DNA of 37,565 nucleotides from Tabrizicola sp. (GTDB lineage: Bacteria > Pseudomonadota > Alphaproteobacteria > Rhodobacterales > Rhodobacteraceae): contig NZ_JAEULP010000049.1 of NCBI RefSeq assembly GCF_016792905.1, positions 75,338 through 112,902 of the forward strand, written 5' to 3'. Positions within the stretch are counted from its first letter, which is position 1; the number at the start of each line of letters is the position of its first letter. This document shows, in pieces, positions 16,986 to 30,131 of this stretch. The notes below the pieces were generated by a model. That model was not told the origin of the DNA. It saw nothing but the letters and a program-made list of their open reading frames with translations, and did no database searches. The position numbers and the translations under genes were made by a program.

Positions 16986-18008
16986 TCATTCGCAGACGGC
17001 GACGCCCGAGACACCGGCGCAGAGCACGTCCTTGGTGATCCAGCCCGCATCCAGGACGACGTTCAGGTTGTCCTTGGTGATCGGAACCGGCTTCAGCAGG
17101 ACCGAGGTCAGGTCCTTGCCGCCCGGCGACTTGAAGACCGCGGCGCCGGGAACGTCGGCCATCGCGGTCCCCGAGGCCAGAGCCACGGCGATCTCGCCCG
17201 CCGCCTTGCCAAGGGCCCGGCTGTCCTTCCAGACCGACACCGTCTGCGTGCCAAGCGCCACGCGGTTCAGCGCCGCCATGTCGCCGTCCTGGCCCGAGAC
17301 CGGGATCCCGGCCATGCCCTGTGCGGTCAGCGCAGCGACCACGCCACCGGCGGTGCCGTCGTTCGAGGCGACCACGGCATCAACGCCGTTGTCGGTCTCG
17401 GTCAGGATCTGCTCCATGTTCTTCTGCGCGTTGGCAGGCTGCCAGTCGTCGGTATAGGCCTCGCCGACGATGGTGATGTCACCGGCGTCGATGGCGGCTT
17501 GCAGCACCTCTTGCTGGCCGCCGCGCAGGAAGTCGGCGTTCGGGTCGACCGGCGAGCCCTTGATCATGACGTAGCGGCCCTTCGGCATCACCTTCAGCAC
17601 TTCGGCGGCCTGCATCCGGCCCACTTCGACGTTGTCGAAGGTCAGGTAGAAGGCGCGCGGGTCGTCGATCATGCGGTCGTAGCCGACAACCGGCACGCCC
17701 GCATCGGCGGCGGCATCCAGCGCCGGCCCGATGGACGCGCTGTCCTGCGCCAGGATGATCAGCGCCGAGCAGCCCTGGGTGATCATGCCCTCGATGTCCG
17801 CAAGCTGCTTCGAGGCCGAGGTCTGCGCGTCAGCCGAGATATATTCGGCCCCGGCAGCGTCCAGCGCGCCCTTGATCGCCGCTTCGTCGGTCTTCCAGCG
17901 TTCTTCGCGGAAGTTCGACCAGGACACGCAAACCTTCAGATCGGCGGCCGAGGCTGCCGAGGTCAGGCCCGCAACCGCGACGGACGCGAGCAACAGTGAT
18001 TTCTTCAT
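16986..18008 (-). CDS. xylF: Xylose ABC transporter substrate-binding protein
   Basis: 340 residues. It is the periplasmic xylose-binding protein of a CUT2 importer and the first gene of the operon. The start at 18008 has a GGGAGGATC ribosome-binding site and opens a clear signal peptide (MKKSLLLASVAVAGLTSAASA). The upstream in-frame extension crosses the regulatory region and is rejected. The Peripla_BP_4 fold is seen in KVCVSWSNFREERWKTDEAA, QGCSALIILAQDSASIGPAL, VPVVGYDRMIDDPRAFYLTF and DAVVASNDGTAGGVVAALT. These contain the hinge and sugar-contact residues typical of XylF. Expression is probably controlled by the divergent ROK repressor through motifs at 18090-18391. Confidence 0.95.
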   Translation of the reverse strand: MKKSLLLASVAVAGLTSAASAADLKVCVSWSNFREERWKTDEAAIKGALDAAGAEYISADAQTSASKQLADIEGMITQGCSALIILAQDSASIGPALDAAADAGVPVVGYDRMIDDPRAFYLTFDNVEVGRMQAAEVLKVMPKGRYVMIKGSPVDPNADFLRGGQQEVLQAAIDAGDITIVGEAYTDDWQPANAQKNMEQILTETDNGVDAVVASNDGTAGGVVAALTAQGMAGIPVSGQDGDMAALNRVALGTQTVSVWKDSRALGKAAGEIAVALASGTAMADVPGAAVFKSPGGKDLTSVLLKPVPITKDNLNVVLDAGWITKDVLCAGVSGVAVCE

Positions 18009-18506
18009 TCTTGATCCTCCCTGGGAATCACCGGCTCTCCTGCCGGCCTGGCGACCATCGCCCGCAGTGATCTGACGCAATTCACGGCAAGTTGTCAATT
18101 TTTGTTTGTTGCAATGTTTCATGCAGCACGCGCAATCCGACCCCTCATCCATGCAACGCAGGTCACTCAGATTCGACGGAACGAGCCGGAAGATGCCGCG
18201 AATAATTTCAGTTGTCAAAATATAAAAGTGAAACCCGCTGCGGGAAAAGCCCTCGGGAACACGAAGCACGGCATGGTGGCCCGAGAATGGTCCTGTCGGC
18301 CCCGGCGCTGGTCGGGTCGCGCCGATTTCTGCATGTGCAAACGAATGGTGCCGCGACGTCGGGTGCCGCAACAATTTCAGTTGTCAAAATAATTATACCG
18401 TTCAAAGTTGGAGAATCGGCGGTCTTGGCGAAAATCTGGCCGGATTGCGGCGAAAGTGCGGCGCAGCCGGGCAGGACGGGCCATCTTTGCTTTGAGGGGC
18501 GAACAA
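18009..18506. promoter_or_regulatory. Divergent xylF / ROK-repressor regulatory region with three TTGTCAA motifs
   Basis: 498 bp without a convincing gene. AGTTGTCAA occurs at 18090-18098, 18210-18218 and 18379-18387. The last two lie within an identical 19-bp core (18204-18222 and 18373-18391), preceded in each case by TGCCGC, making a near-identical direct repeat about 169 bp apart (near 16 helical turns). AT-rich patches around each copy contrast with the GC-rich surroundings. Read on the minus strand the motif is TTGACAACT, so it could also supply a -35 element. It is most simply read as operators for the ROK repressor, with looping possible. A fourth AT-rich TGTTTGTTGCAATG block lies at 18103-18116. 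Confidence 0.65.
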
Positions 18507-19787
18507 ATGCGTGCGAAGGCGACTCGGTCCGCCATCGTGGAAGGGCGCAAGGGCGTTGGTCCGCTGATTCCACCGCTGACGGAAAGCCAGCGTCCCTTGC
18601 GGCAGCAGGTGTTCGAACTTGTCCGTGCCGCCGGGCTGATTCCCCGGGTGCAGCTGGCAAAGGACCTTGGAGTCAGCCCGGCCTCGGTCACGACGATTTC
18701 CTCTGAACTGATCGACACCGGGCTGATAGAAGAGGTCGCCGCCCCGCGCGACAACGAGGCCGGTCGCGGCCGCCCTGCCGTCGCGCTCGGGGTGCGGGCG
18801 CAGGCGCACCGGGTTGCGGGGATGAAGCTTTCGGACCGCGAACATACCGCGGTGATCGTCGACTTCGCCGGTAGGCTGATCGCCGACGATGCCATTCCCC
18901 GCCGCCCCGGACCGATGTCCCTGCCCGAAATCCTGGAGGCGATCGAGACGCTCCTTGACCGCGTCTGTGCGAAGGCGGGGGTCGGTCGCAGCGAGCTTTC
19001 GGCCATCGGCATCGGTCTGCCCGGCTTTGTCGACTGCTCCGAGGGCATGGTGTTCTGGTCGTCGATCCTGGCCCAGCGCTCGGTCCCGATTGCCGCGGCG
19101 GCCACTGCCCAGCTTGGCCTTCCGGTCTATGTCGACAACGACGCCAACCTTGTCGCGCTGGCGGAACTGTGGTTCGGCGCCGGTCGCAGTCTGTCGGACT
19201 TTGCCGTCGTCACCATCGAGCATGGCGTCGGCATGGGCTTTGTCATGAACCACCGCATCTATCGCGGCGCGCAGCGGCTGGGGATGGAGCTCGGCCACAC
19301 CAAGGTGCAACTTGACGGCGCGCTCTGCCGCTGCGGCCAACGCGGCTGCCTCGAGGCCTATGTCGCCGACTATGCCCTGGCGCGCGAGGCGACGACGGCC
19401 TTGAACTGGGGCCACAAGGAAAGCCAGCCGATCAACGTTCTTCTCGAAAGCCTCTACGACCATGCCAAGGCGGGGAACGCGACCGCGAAATCGATCTTCC
19501 GCCGCGCCGGGCGCTATCTTGCGGTGGGGTTATCGAATGTGGTCAACCTGTTCGACCCCTCGCTGATCATCCTGTCGGGCGAGCGGATGCGTTACGACTA
19601 TCTCTACGCCGCCGAGACCCTGTCCGAGATGGACAACCTGGCCATCGACTCCGGCCGCCCGCGCCCGCCGATCGAGATCCATGCCTGGGGCGACCTGCTC
19701 TGGGCGCATGGCGCCGCCGCGCTGGCGCTTTCGGAAGTGACCGAGGCGATCCTGTCCCCGGCCAGCCGCGACATTGCCGCTCAATAG
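18507..19787 (+). CDS. xylR: ROK-family transcriptional repressor, probable xylose regulator
   Basis: 426 residues from MRAKATRSAIVEGRKG; a GAGG ribosome-binding site precedes it. The winged HTH at about 30-95 includes RVQLAKDLGVSPASVTTISS and the wing AGRGRP. The ROK sugar-kinase-like domain follows: SAIGIGLPGFVDCSEGMVFW, YVDNDANLVALAELWFGAG, and the zinc motif with His264, Cys274, Cys276 and Cys281 (CRCGQRGCLE). XylR-type ROK proteins repress xyl genes until xylose binds. The divergent xylF operon and the repeated motifs between them support that role; the symbol is inferred from context. The GH3 gene follows after 9 bp. Confidence 0.88.
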   Translation: MRAKATRSAIVEGRKGVGPLIPPLTESQRPLRQQVFELVRAAGLIPRVQLAKDLGVSPASVTTISSELIDTGLIEEVAAPRDNEAGRGRPAVALGVRAQAHRVAGMKLSDREHTAVIVDFAGRLIADDAIPRRPGPMSLPEILEAIETLLDRVCAKAGVGRSELSAIGIGLPGFVDCSEGMVFWSSILAQRSVPIAAAATAQLGLPVYVDNDANLVALAELWFGAGRSLSDFAVVTIEHGVGMGFVMNHRIYRGAQRLGMELGHTKVQLDGALCRCGQRGCLEAYVADYALAREATTALNWGHKESQPINVLLESLYDHAKAGNATAKSIFRRAGRYLAVGLSNVVNLFDPSLIILSGERMRYDYLYAAETLSEMDNLAIDSGRPRPPIEIHAWGDLLWAHGAAALALSEVTEAILSPASRDIAAQ

Positions 19788-19796
19788 GGGCCGTAG

Positions 19797-21464
19797 ATGG
19801 ACCAGATCGACCGCATCCTCTCTGCCAACCCCTTCAATCTGGACGCCGCGGCGCGCGACTGGGTGCGGACCACGCTCGCCGACATGGACCGGGCGGAAAA
19901 GGTGCGCCAGCTCTTCGTCCACATCTGCTTCGGCACCGGGCCGGAGGTGGTAGAGCGGATCACGGCCCTTGCCCCGGCCGGGATCACCAAGTTCTTCGGC
20001 CCCGATGCGACTGGAGAGCTGGACACGCTCGATGCGCTGCGCGGGGCGGCTACCATCCCCTACCTCGTCAGCTCCGATCTGGAGGGCAGCCGGATGAGCC
20101 CGTCCTTCGGGACCGAGGTGCCGAACCCGCTGGCCCTTGCGGCGGTGGACGATGTGCATGCCTCGACCGCGATCGCCGACATCATGGCAATCGAGGCGCG
20201 GGCGGCGGGGATCAACTGGTCCTTCACCCCGGTCATCGACATCAACGCGCTCTTCCGTTCGCCCATCGTGGCAACCCGGGGCCTCGGCTCCGACCCCGAA
20301 CGTATCCGCAACCATGCCCTTGCCCATATCCGCAGCCTGCAGGCGAATGGCGTGGCGGCGACCGTCAAGCACTGGCCCGGCGAAGGGCACGACGACCGCG
20401 ACCAGCATCTTGTCACCACGCATATCCCGCTGTCGGTCGAGGACTGGCGGGCCACTCATGGCGCTCTGTATCGCGCGGCAATCGACGCGGGCGTGATGTC
20501 GGTCATGTCCGCCCATATCGCCTTTCCGGCCTATGTGCTGGCGCATGACCCGGATGCCAGGATCGAGGCCTATCGCCCGGCGTCCACTTCGGCGCTTCTG
20601 AACCGGACGCTGTTGCGGGACGAGCTGGGCTTCAACGGGCTGATCGTCTCGGACGCGACGCCGATGGCGGGCCTGGGCGCCTGGGCGCATCGGGACGTGA
20701 CCCTGCCCGAACTCGTCTCCTCCGGTTGCGACATCATCCTGTTTTCGGACGAGCCCGAGGCCGACATCGCCCGCATTGACCGGGCGCTCAATGATGGTCG
20801 GCTGACGCCGGAGCGGCTGGACGAAGCGATGGTGCGCATTCTGGGCCTGAAGGCTGCACTGGGCCTGCATCGCGACGGCAAGGCGCCATCGGACCGAACG
20901 AAGCTTGCGACCCCCGAGAGCACGGCAATCGCCCGCACCATCACCGCCCGCGCGCCGACGCTGGTGAAGGATGTGCAGGGCTTGCTACCCCTGTCGCGCG
21001 ACCGGCATCGCAGGGTGCTGGTCTACTCCACCGGAATCGTCACGCCACTGCACGGCGAAGGCATGCCGATGATCTTCCCCGATCTCCTGCGCGCCGAGGG
21101 CTTCGATGTCACGCTCTACGACCCCGTCGCCCGCCCCGACCCGCGCGCCTTCGACCTGGTGCTCTATGTGATGGCCGAGGAAACCCTGCTGACCCGGGGC
21201 CGTATCTTCCTCGACTGGAACCGCCTGACCGGCGGCATGTTCGGCGCGATGATCCGGCCCTGGCACGAGGTGCCGACAGCGCTCATTTCCTTCGGCTATC
21301 CCTACTACCTCTACGACGCACCGCGCCTGCCCTGCGTGGTCAACGCCTATGCCACGATGGACACGATGCAGCGCGCGACGCTGGACTGCCTGCTTGGCCG
21401 CGCCCCGTTCCTGGGCACGAACCCGGTCGATCCGTTCTGCGGCCAGCCCGACGCGCATTTCTGA
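19797..21464 (+). CDS. Glycoside hydrolase family 3 protein (NagZ-type catalytic motif)
   Basis: 555 residues, no signal peptide, so cytoplasmic. The N-terminal TIM-barrel domain (about 1-340) contains KHWPGEGHDDRDQH (residues 191-204). This matches the NagZ signature K-H-F-P-G-x-G-x4-D-S-H, with the Asp202/His204 dyad that serves as acid-base. IVSDATPM carries the nucleophile candidate Asp286. A C-terminal alpha/beta domain (about 365-555) resembles the GH3 C-domain of two-domain NagZ-like enzymes. The strict motif suggests a beta-N-acetylhexosaminidase-like mechanism. Its position directly after the xylose repressor suggests a role in oligosaccharide use instead of, or as well as, peptidoglycan recycling. 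The actual substrate is unknown. Confidence 0.85.
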   Translation: MDQIDRILSANPFNLDAAARDWVRTTLADMDRAEKVRQLFVHICFGTGPEVVERITALAPAGITKFFGPDATGELDTLDALRGAATIPYLVSSDLEGSRMSPSFGTEVPNPLALAAVDDVHASTAIADIMAIEARAAGINWSFTPVIDINALFRSPIVATRGLGSDPERIRNHALAHIRSLQANGVAATVKHWPGEGHDDRDQHLVTTHIPLSVEDWRATHGALYRAAIDAGVMSVMSAHIAFPAYVLAHDPDARIEAYRPASTSALLNRTLLRDELGFNGLIVSDATPMAGLGAWAHRDVTLPELVSSGCDIILFSDEPEADIARIDRALNDGRLTPERLDEAMVRILGLKAALGLHRDGKAPSDRTKLATPESTAIARTITARAPTLVKDVQGLLPLSRDRHRRVLVYSTGIVTPLHGEGMPMIFPDLLRAEGFDVTLYDPVARPDPRAFDLVLYVMAEETLLTRGRIFLDWNRLTGGMFGAMIRPWHEVPTALISFGYPYYLYDAPRLPCVVNAYATMDTMQRATLDCLLGRAPFLGTNPVDPFCGQPDAHF

Positions 21465-21521
21465 CCGCGCCCCGTTCGACGGCGTTTCCTCGTCGCAGGA
21501 TCGCGGCGGGGAGGGACGACG

Positions 21522-22373
21522 TCAGCGGCGAGCGGCCCGCCAGCCCTGCATCCGCGCGTCCAGTTCGGCGTTGATCGCCCCGCCCAGAAGCACGGCCCAG
21601 ACGCTGAGGTAAAGCCACATCATCAGGATGATCACCGCCCCGATCGAGCCGTAGATCGCGTTGTAGCTGTTGAAGTTCGCCAGGTAGATCGAGAACCCGA
21701 TCGACACCCCCGCCCAGGCCAGCGCCGCGACCAGCACGCCCACCGTGATCCAGGGCGACCGGAACCCGCCCGGAACGTTCGGACCGAAGCGGTAGAGGAT
21801 CGACAGGCAGGTGACGACCAGAAGGAACATCGCCCCCCAGGGCAGGACCTTGGTCAACCAAGCCTCGAAGGTGCCGAACTGGACGTAGGACAGAAGGATC
21901 GGCACCACCACCACCGTCACCAGCGCCACGAACAGTGCCCCGATCAGCGCGCCGGTCAGGACGAAGTCCACCGCCCAGCCCTTCACCCAACCTCGGGGCC
22001 GCGAGCGATGCACGACGTCCAGCCCCTGCACCAGCGCCGAAACCCCGGCCCGCGCGGAGTAGAGCGCGATCAGCAGAGACAGCACCGTCGTCCATTGCAG
22101 CGCCGAGCGCGGGGCGGTGATCAGACCCATCACCTGATCGTGGATCAGCGTCCGCGCCTCGGGCGGCAGGAAACGCTCGGCGACCGTCAGATAGCCCGCG
22201 ATCACGCCCGGATCGGCAAACATGCCCCAGACCGCCACGGCGGCGGCCAGCCCCGGAAACACCGCGAACATCGCGAAGAAGGCGACCCCGGCGGCAATCA
22301 GGCCAAAATGCCCGTCACCGACCCGCAGCCAGACCGCAACCACAAATTCCCAGACCTGCCGAAGCTGCCTCAT
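21522..22373 (-). CDS. YihY/virulence factor BrkB family membrane protein
   Basis: 283 residues with about six hydrophobic helices. It has the family's typical GHFGLIAAGVAFFAMFAVFP opening (helix 1 with the A-x-x-Y/F-AMFAVFP core), SALQWTTVLSLLIALYSAR, LYRFGPNVPGGFRSPWITVG, and the final NSYNAIYGSIGAVIILMMWL helix. The family is widespread and largely uncharacterised; members were once mis-called ribonuclease BN and have been tied to serum resistance in Bordetella. It is convergent with the GH3 gene and divergent from the aldo/keto reductase gene. Inner membrane. Confidence 0.9.
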   Translation of the reverse strand: MRQLRQVWEFVVAVWLRVGDGHFGLIAAGVAFFAMFAVFPGLAAAVAVWGMFADPGVIAGYLTVAERFLPPEARTLIHDQVMGLITAPRSALQWTTVLSLLIALYSARAGVSALVQGLDVVHRSRPRGWVKGWAVDFVLTGALIGALFVALVTVVVVPILLSYVQFGTFEAWLTKVLPWGAMFLLVVTCLSILYRFGPNVPGGFRSPWITVGVLVAALAWAGVSIGFSIYLANFNSYNAIYGSIGAVIILMMWLYLSVWAVLLGGAINAELDARMQGWRAARR

Positions 22374-22459
22374 GCCTCCACCATCCCCCGGATTACGGCG
22401 CGGCGCAACTTGAAGCCGCCCGAGCCCCGGCGCATGATAGCGCCAACAGGAGGATCCCC

Positions 22460-23485
22460 ATGACCTACGCCCCCGCCGCCGACCGCTACCAGCGGATGAT
22501 CTACAACCGCTGCGGCAAGTCCGGCCTGAAGCTGCCCGCGATCAGCCTCGGCCTCTGGCACAACTTCGGCCACGACACCCCACACGCCACCAAACAGGCG
22601 ATCTGCCGCACCGCCTTCGACCTCGGCATCACCCATTTCGACCTCGCCAACAACTACGGCCCCCCGCCCGGCAGCGCCGAGGAGGCCTTCGGGGAACTCC
22701 TTAGGACCGACTTCCGCTCCCTGCGCGACGAGCTGATCATCTCCTCCAAGGCCGGCTACGAGATGTGGGACGGCCCCTATGGCGAATGGGGCAGCCGGAA
22801 ATACGTCATCGCCTCCTGCGACCAGTCGCTGAAGCGGATGGGTCTCGACTATGTCGACATCTTCTATTCCCACCGCTTCGACCCCGACACGCCCCTGGAA
22901 GAAACCATGGGCGCGCTCGACCACATCGTCCGGTCGGGTCGCGCCCAGTACATCGGCATCTCCAGCTACAACAGCCAGCGCACGCGCGAGGCGGTGGCGA
23001 TCCTGAAGGACCTCGGCACGCCGCTCCTGATCCACCAGCCCAGCTACAACATTCTGAACCGCTGGGTCGAAACCGACGGGCTGAAGGACACCCTGACCGA
23101 ATTGGGGGTGGGCTCCATCGCCTTCGTGCCGCTGGCGCAGGGGATACTCACCAACAAGTACCTGAACGGCATCCCGGCGGGCAGCCGGGCGGCGCAGGAC
23201 AAGTCGCTGCACCCTTCGGTGGTGGAAAAGGCGCTTGGGTCGGTGCGGAAGCTGAACGACATGGCCGCCTCCCGGGGCCAGACCCTCGCCCAGATGGCGC
23301 TGGCCTGGGTCCTGCGGAACGGCGGGATCACCAGCGCGCTCATCGGGGCGTCGAAGGCCGAGCAGGTGGTGGACTGCGTCGGCGCGCTGCAGAACCTCGA
23401 CTTCACCGCGGAAGAACTGTCCCGGATCGACGCGATTTCCGAGGAGAAGGCGATCAACCTCTGGGCGCGGTCGTCCGAGGATTAA
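22460..23485 (+). CDS. Aldo/keto reductase (MgrA/YghZ-like)
   Basis: 341 residues, (beta/alpha)8 barrel using NADPH. The start has a CAGGAGG ribosome-binding site. The catalytic tetrad can be traced: Asp in FDLANNYGPPPGSAE, the Tyr four residues on, Lys in LIISSKAGYEMWDGPYG, and His in YVDIFYSHRFDPDTPLEE. The cofactor-binding end is SALIGASKAEQVVDCVGALQ. The GPPPGSAEEAFG insert and overall length match the YghZ/MgrA subgroup, which reduces L-glyceraldehyde 3-phosphate or methylglyoxal. The true substrate is not proven. It is convergent with gltB across a strong hairpin. Confidence 0.9.
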   Translation: MTYAPAADRYQRMIYNRCGKSGLKLPAISLGLWHNFGHDTPHATKQAICRTAFDLGITHFDLANNYGPPPGSAEEAFGELLRTDFRSLRDELIISSKAGYEMWDGPYGEWGSRKYVIASCDQSLKRMGLDYVDIFYSHRFDPDTPLEETMGALDHIVRSGRAQYIGISSYNSQRTREAVAILKDLGTPLLIHQPSYNILNRWVETDGLKDTLTELGVGSIAFVPLAQGILTNKYLNGIPAGSRAAQDKSLHPSVVEKALGSVRKLNDMAASRGQTLAQMALAWVLRNGGITSALIGASKAEQVVDCVGALQNLDFTAEELSRIDAISEEKAINLWARSSED

Positions 23486-23497
23486 TCTTCGACCAAG

Positions 23498-23558
23498 TTG
23501 CGTAGGGCGGGTGCCAACCCACCGCCGCGCAAGGTGGGTTGGCACCCACCCTACGCAA
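23498..23558. repeat. Long REP-like hairpin between aldo/keto reductase and gltB
   Basis: 26-bp arms (23498-23523 and 23533-23558) with one mismatch and a 9-nt loop. The core is GTAGGGTGGGTGCCAACCCACC-like. It sits 12 bp after the reductase stop, between convergent genes. Palindromes of the GTAGGGTGGG...CCCACC kind are common dispersed elements in many bacterial genomes. It could double as a bidirectional transcript end. Confidence 0.85.
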
Positions 23559-23561
23559 ACA

Positions 23562-23580
23562 CCCCGGCCCAAGTCCGGGG
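23562..23580 (-). terminator. Hairpin downstream of gltB
   Basis: CCCCGG and CCGGGG arms with a 7-nt loop on the minus strand, followed by TGTTT, and beginning 7 bp after the gltB stop. Probably the intrinsic terminator of the glt transcript, acting with the longer hairpin beside it. Confidence 0.55.
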
Positions 23581-23587
23581 CGCTTGA

Positions 23588-28112
<4,525 letters not shown>

Positions 28113-28129
<17 letters not shown>

Positions 28130-28874
28130 TTCTCTGTCTCTCTCTCTTGGCATTCTTGCGTTGCTGCCAGAATTCGGCGAAGCGCAGGCCCCCCGCGGCT
28201 TCCACCACGGCCCGGGCCTCGTTCTGGTTTCCGTTGATCATCTGCACCATCAGCGGGCGCAGGATCTTCTTGTTCTTCAAAACCTTCGCCAGCATGTGCC
28301 CGTACTGCGGCAACACGTAGTGATCGGTCGCGGGCCCGGCGCGGAACCGGCGGGCATGGATCATCTCGTAGGCGTCGCCGCCGTGCAGGATCATCACGTT
28401 GGCCAGCGCAGACAGATCAGGCACCGACGGAAACCGCCAGTCCCCGATCGTGCTGCTGAAATGCCGCCAGCGCCGTTCCTCCGGCACGATGTCCGGTTTC
28501 ACCGAGTACTGCGGCACGATTGCCAGCACCGCATCCAGTCGGCAGAGCGTGGCAAAGATCAGCGCCGCAGTGCCGCCCATCGAGTTGCCGAACGCGACGA
28601 TCCGGCGGGGCCGGATCGTTTCGACCAGCCGCGCCACCGCCGCCTGCAGGCGTTCGGCCATCCCCGGGGCGTTCATCCAGCTTCGACTGGCGTCGCGGAC
28701 AAACAGCACATGGTTCACGCCGTCCCAGCCGGTCAGCACCGTTCCCTCGGGCATCGGAACCGGTTTGCTCCGGTCACCGACCCCGCTGAATGCCAGAACC
28801 AGAATGTCGCTCGTCCCCGGCAGGTAGTCGAGGTAGAGCGGCGGTTCCTCCAGATAGGATTCGGGCGTCACCAT
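28113..28874 (-). CDS. Alpha/beta hydrolase-fold protein inside the glt locus
   Basis: 253 residues from MVTPESYLEEPPLYLDYLPG. SDILVLAFSGVGDRSKPVPM matches the first strand and oxyanion loop. IVAFGNSMGGTAALIFATL holds the nucleophile elbow (G-N-S-M-G-G). MILHGGDAYEMIHARR and the YVLPQYGHMLA His fit the Asp/His end of a catalytic triad. There is no signal peptide. The start is 4 bp after the GFA gene stop and the end overlaps gltB by 17 bp, so it is coupled to both. The substrate is unknown; nothing in it suggests a role in glutamate synthesis. Confidence 0.8.
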
Positions 28875-28878
28875 CGGC

Positions 28879-29337
28879 TCACCCGCTCGCCAGGAGCGGA
28901 AAGCGCGCGACGCAATCCGCCCGGGTAAGAACCTTCCGCCCTTCACCGGCAAAGGCATAGCTGTCGGGCTTGAAGTCGATGTAGATCTCATTCGTCATGG
29001 TCAGCCCGTTCGCATTGTCGAAGGTGCCGACCAGCAGTTCGATGGTCCCGGCATAGGGGCTGTCGACCGTCACCCGGAACCAGACCGGAGAGCCGCACTC
29101 CCGGCACCAGGCCCGTTCGCCCCAAGCCGACGACTGCCGTCTGGCGACATGGTCAAGCCCGGTCCATTCCACGTTTCCCTCAGGCACCGTCATCCCCAAG
29201 AGAGCCGAGCCGGTCCATTTCCGGCACATCGGACAATGGCAGGCGCCGAAGTTCGTGCCCGTCAGTCGCGCCCTGAACCGCACTGCGCCGCAAAGGCAGC
29301 CGCCTGCTCTTTCAATTTCGGGCCGCTCAGGGCTCAT
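28879..29337 (-). CDS. GFA family (glutathione-dependent formaldehyde-activating enzyme-like) protein
   Basis: 152 residues with the full set of zinc-binding cysteines of the family: GGCLCGAVRF, FGACHCPMCRKWTGS and WCRECGSPVWF. The fold is shared with formaldehyde-activating enzyme and centromere-like Zn proteins, but most members have no proven substrate. It starts 11 bp inside the end of the upstream secreted-protein gene and is followed by the hydrolase gene after 4 bp, placing it in the gltD-gltB transcription unit. Cytoplasmic. Confidence 0.87.
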   Translation of the reverse strand: MSPERPEIERAGGCLCGAVRFRARLTGTNFGACHCPMCRKWTGSALLGMTVPEGNVEWTGLDHVARRQSSAWGERAWCRECGSPVWFRVTVDSPYAGTIELLVGTFDNANGLTMTNEIYIDFKPDSYAFAGEGRKVLTRADCVARFPLLASG

Positions 29338-30028
29338 ACCGCGCCCTCCACAGGGACTGCGGCAACTCCGCCGTCAGGGCATCGCAGTCGAACAGCGGCT
29401 GGCTGGAGAGAAACCCCTCCTCCCCCGGAAAGACGAACTGCATGGGCGAGCCGTCGATCGGCAGCCACTGGCCATCGCCCAGGTCGGTCTCGCCCGGCCC
29501 GGCGAAGAACAGTCGCCAGTCGGGGTTCACATATTCATTGCCCTTCGATCGGCGCAGCACGTTGCCCGACAGGTCGTATTCGGTGAAGTCGACCTCGGTC
29601 TGTTGCAGGGTGATCCCGTCGATGACGAAACTCTGCCCGGTGAGCCGGTCATACCCCTCGGCACGGCTGCCGGTGCCGTCGGCTTTCGACAGGCCAAAGC
29701 TCCAGGTGTCCACCCCCTCGGCGATCAGCTCGCTGTAGCTGGCCGGGTCGGCGGGCGAGGGGTCGAGCGTCTGTTTGATCGGGTCATAGCTTTCGACCCA
29801 CTGCCCTTCGGCGTCGATCTTCGAATAGAAGAACGGCCCCTCCTGATCGAGGTCCACCCGCCACTGGTCGCCCGGATTGTCCGCCTCGCAGCGGTAGTAA
29901 TGCGACACCCGGCAGCCCTTGGACTGCACGGTCATGAACACCTCGCAGCCCTCGGGCGCGGTCCAGGTCCCGGCCAGCGCGGGGGCGGCCGGGGCAGTCA
30001 GAAAGGCAAGGATCACAAACTTCCGCAT
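29327..30028 (-). CDS. Secreted hypothetical protein within the glt locus
   Basis: 233 residues from MRKFVILAFLTAPAAPALAG, which reads as a Sec signal peptide ending at ALA. An in-frame ATG at 30058 would mask it and is less likely. The mature part has four or more Cys residues (EGCEVFMT, SKGCRV, YRCEAD, FDCDAL), suggesting disulphides in the periplasm, and many aromatic residues with beta-rich spacing. I do not recognise a named family. It is the first gene after gltD. Its stop overlaps the GFA start by 11 bp. Confidence 0.75.
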   Translation of the reverse strand: MRKFVILAFLTAPAAPALAGTWTAPEGCEVFMTVQSKGCRVSHYYRCEADNPGDQWRVDLDQEGPFFYSKIDAEGQWVESYDPIKQTLDPSPADPASYSELIAEGVDTWSFGLSKADGTGSRAEGYDRLTGQSFVIDGITLQQTEVDFTEYDLSGNVLRRSKGNEYVNPDWRLFFAGPGETDLGDGQWLPIDGSPMQFVFPGEEGFLSSQPLFDCDALTAELPQSLWRARYEP

Positions 30029-30131
30029 CGCCGTTTCACCTAAAGTCAGGTCACTCATCCTGACGTTTAACTTTCCCTGCATCGACCGTACGTAGAGGCG
30101 GAAGGAACACGCCTTCAAGACGGGTAAAAGG

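Noticed and set aside
15578-17038. 486-codon plus-strand frame opposite xylH
   Set aside because: Composition is Asp/His/Arg-rich without hydrophobic or catalytic motifs; a shadow of the permease gene.
18102-18392. Short open frames in the xylF/ROK intergenic region
   Set aside because: No ribosome-binding site, composition unlike neighbouring genes, and they cover the repeated regulatory motifs.
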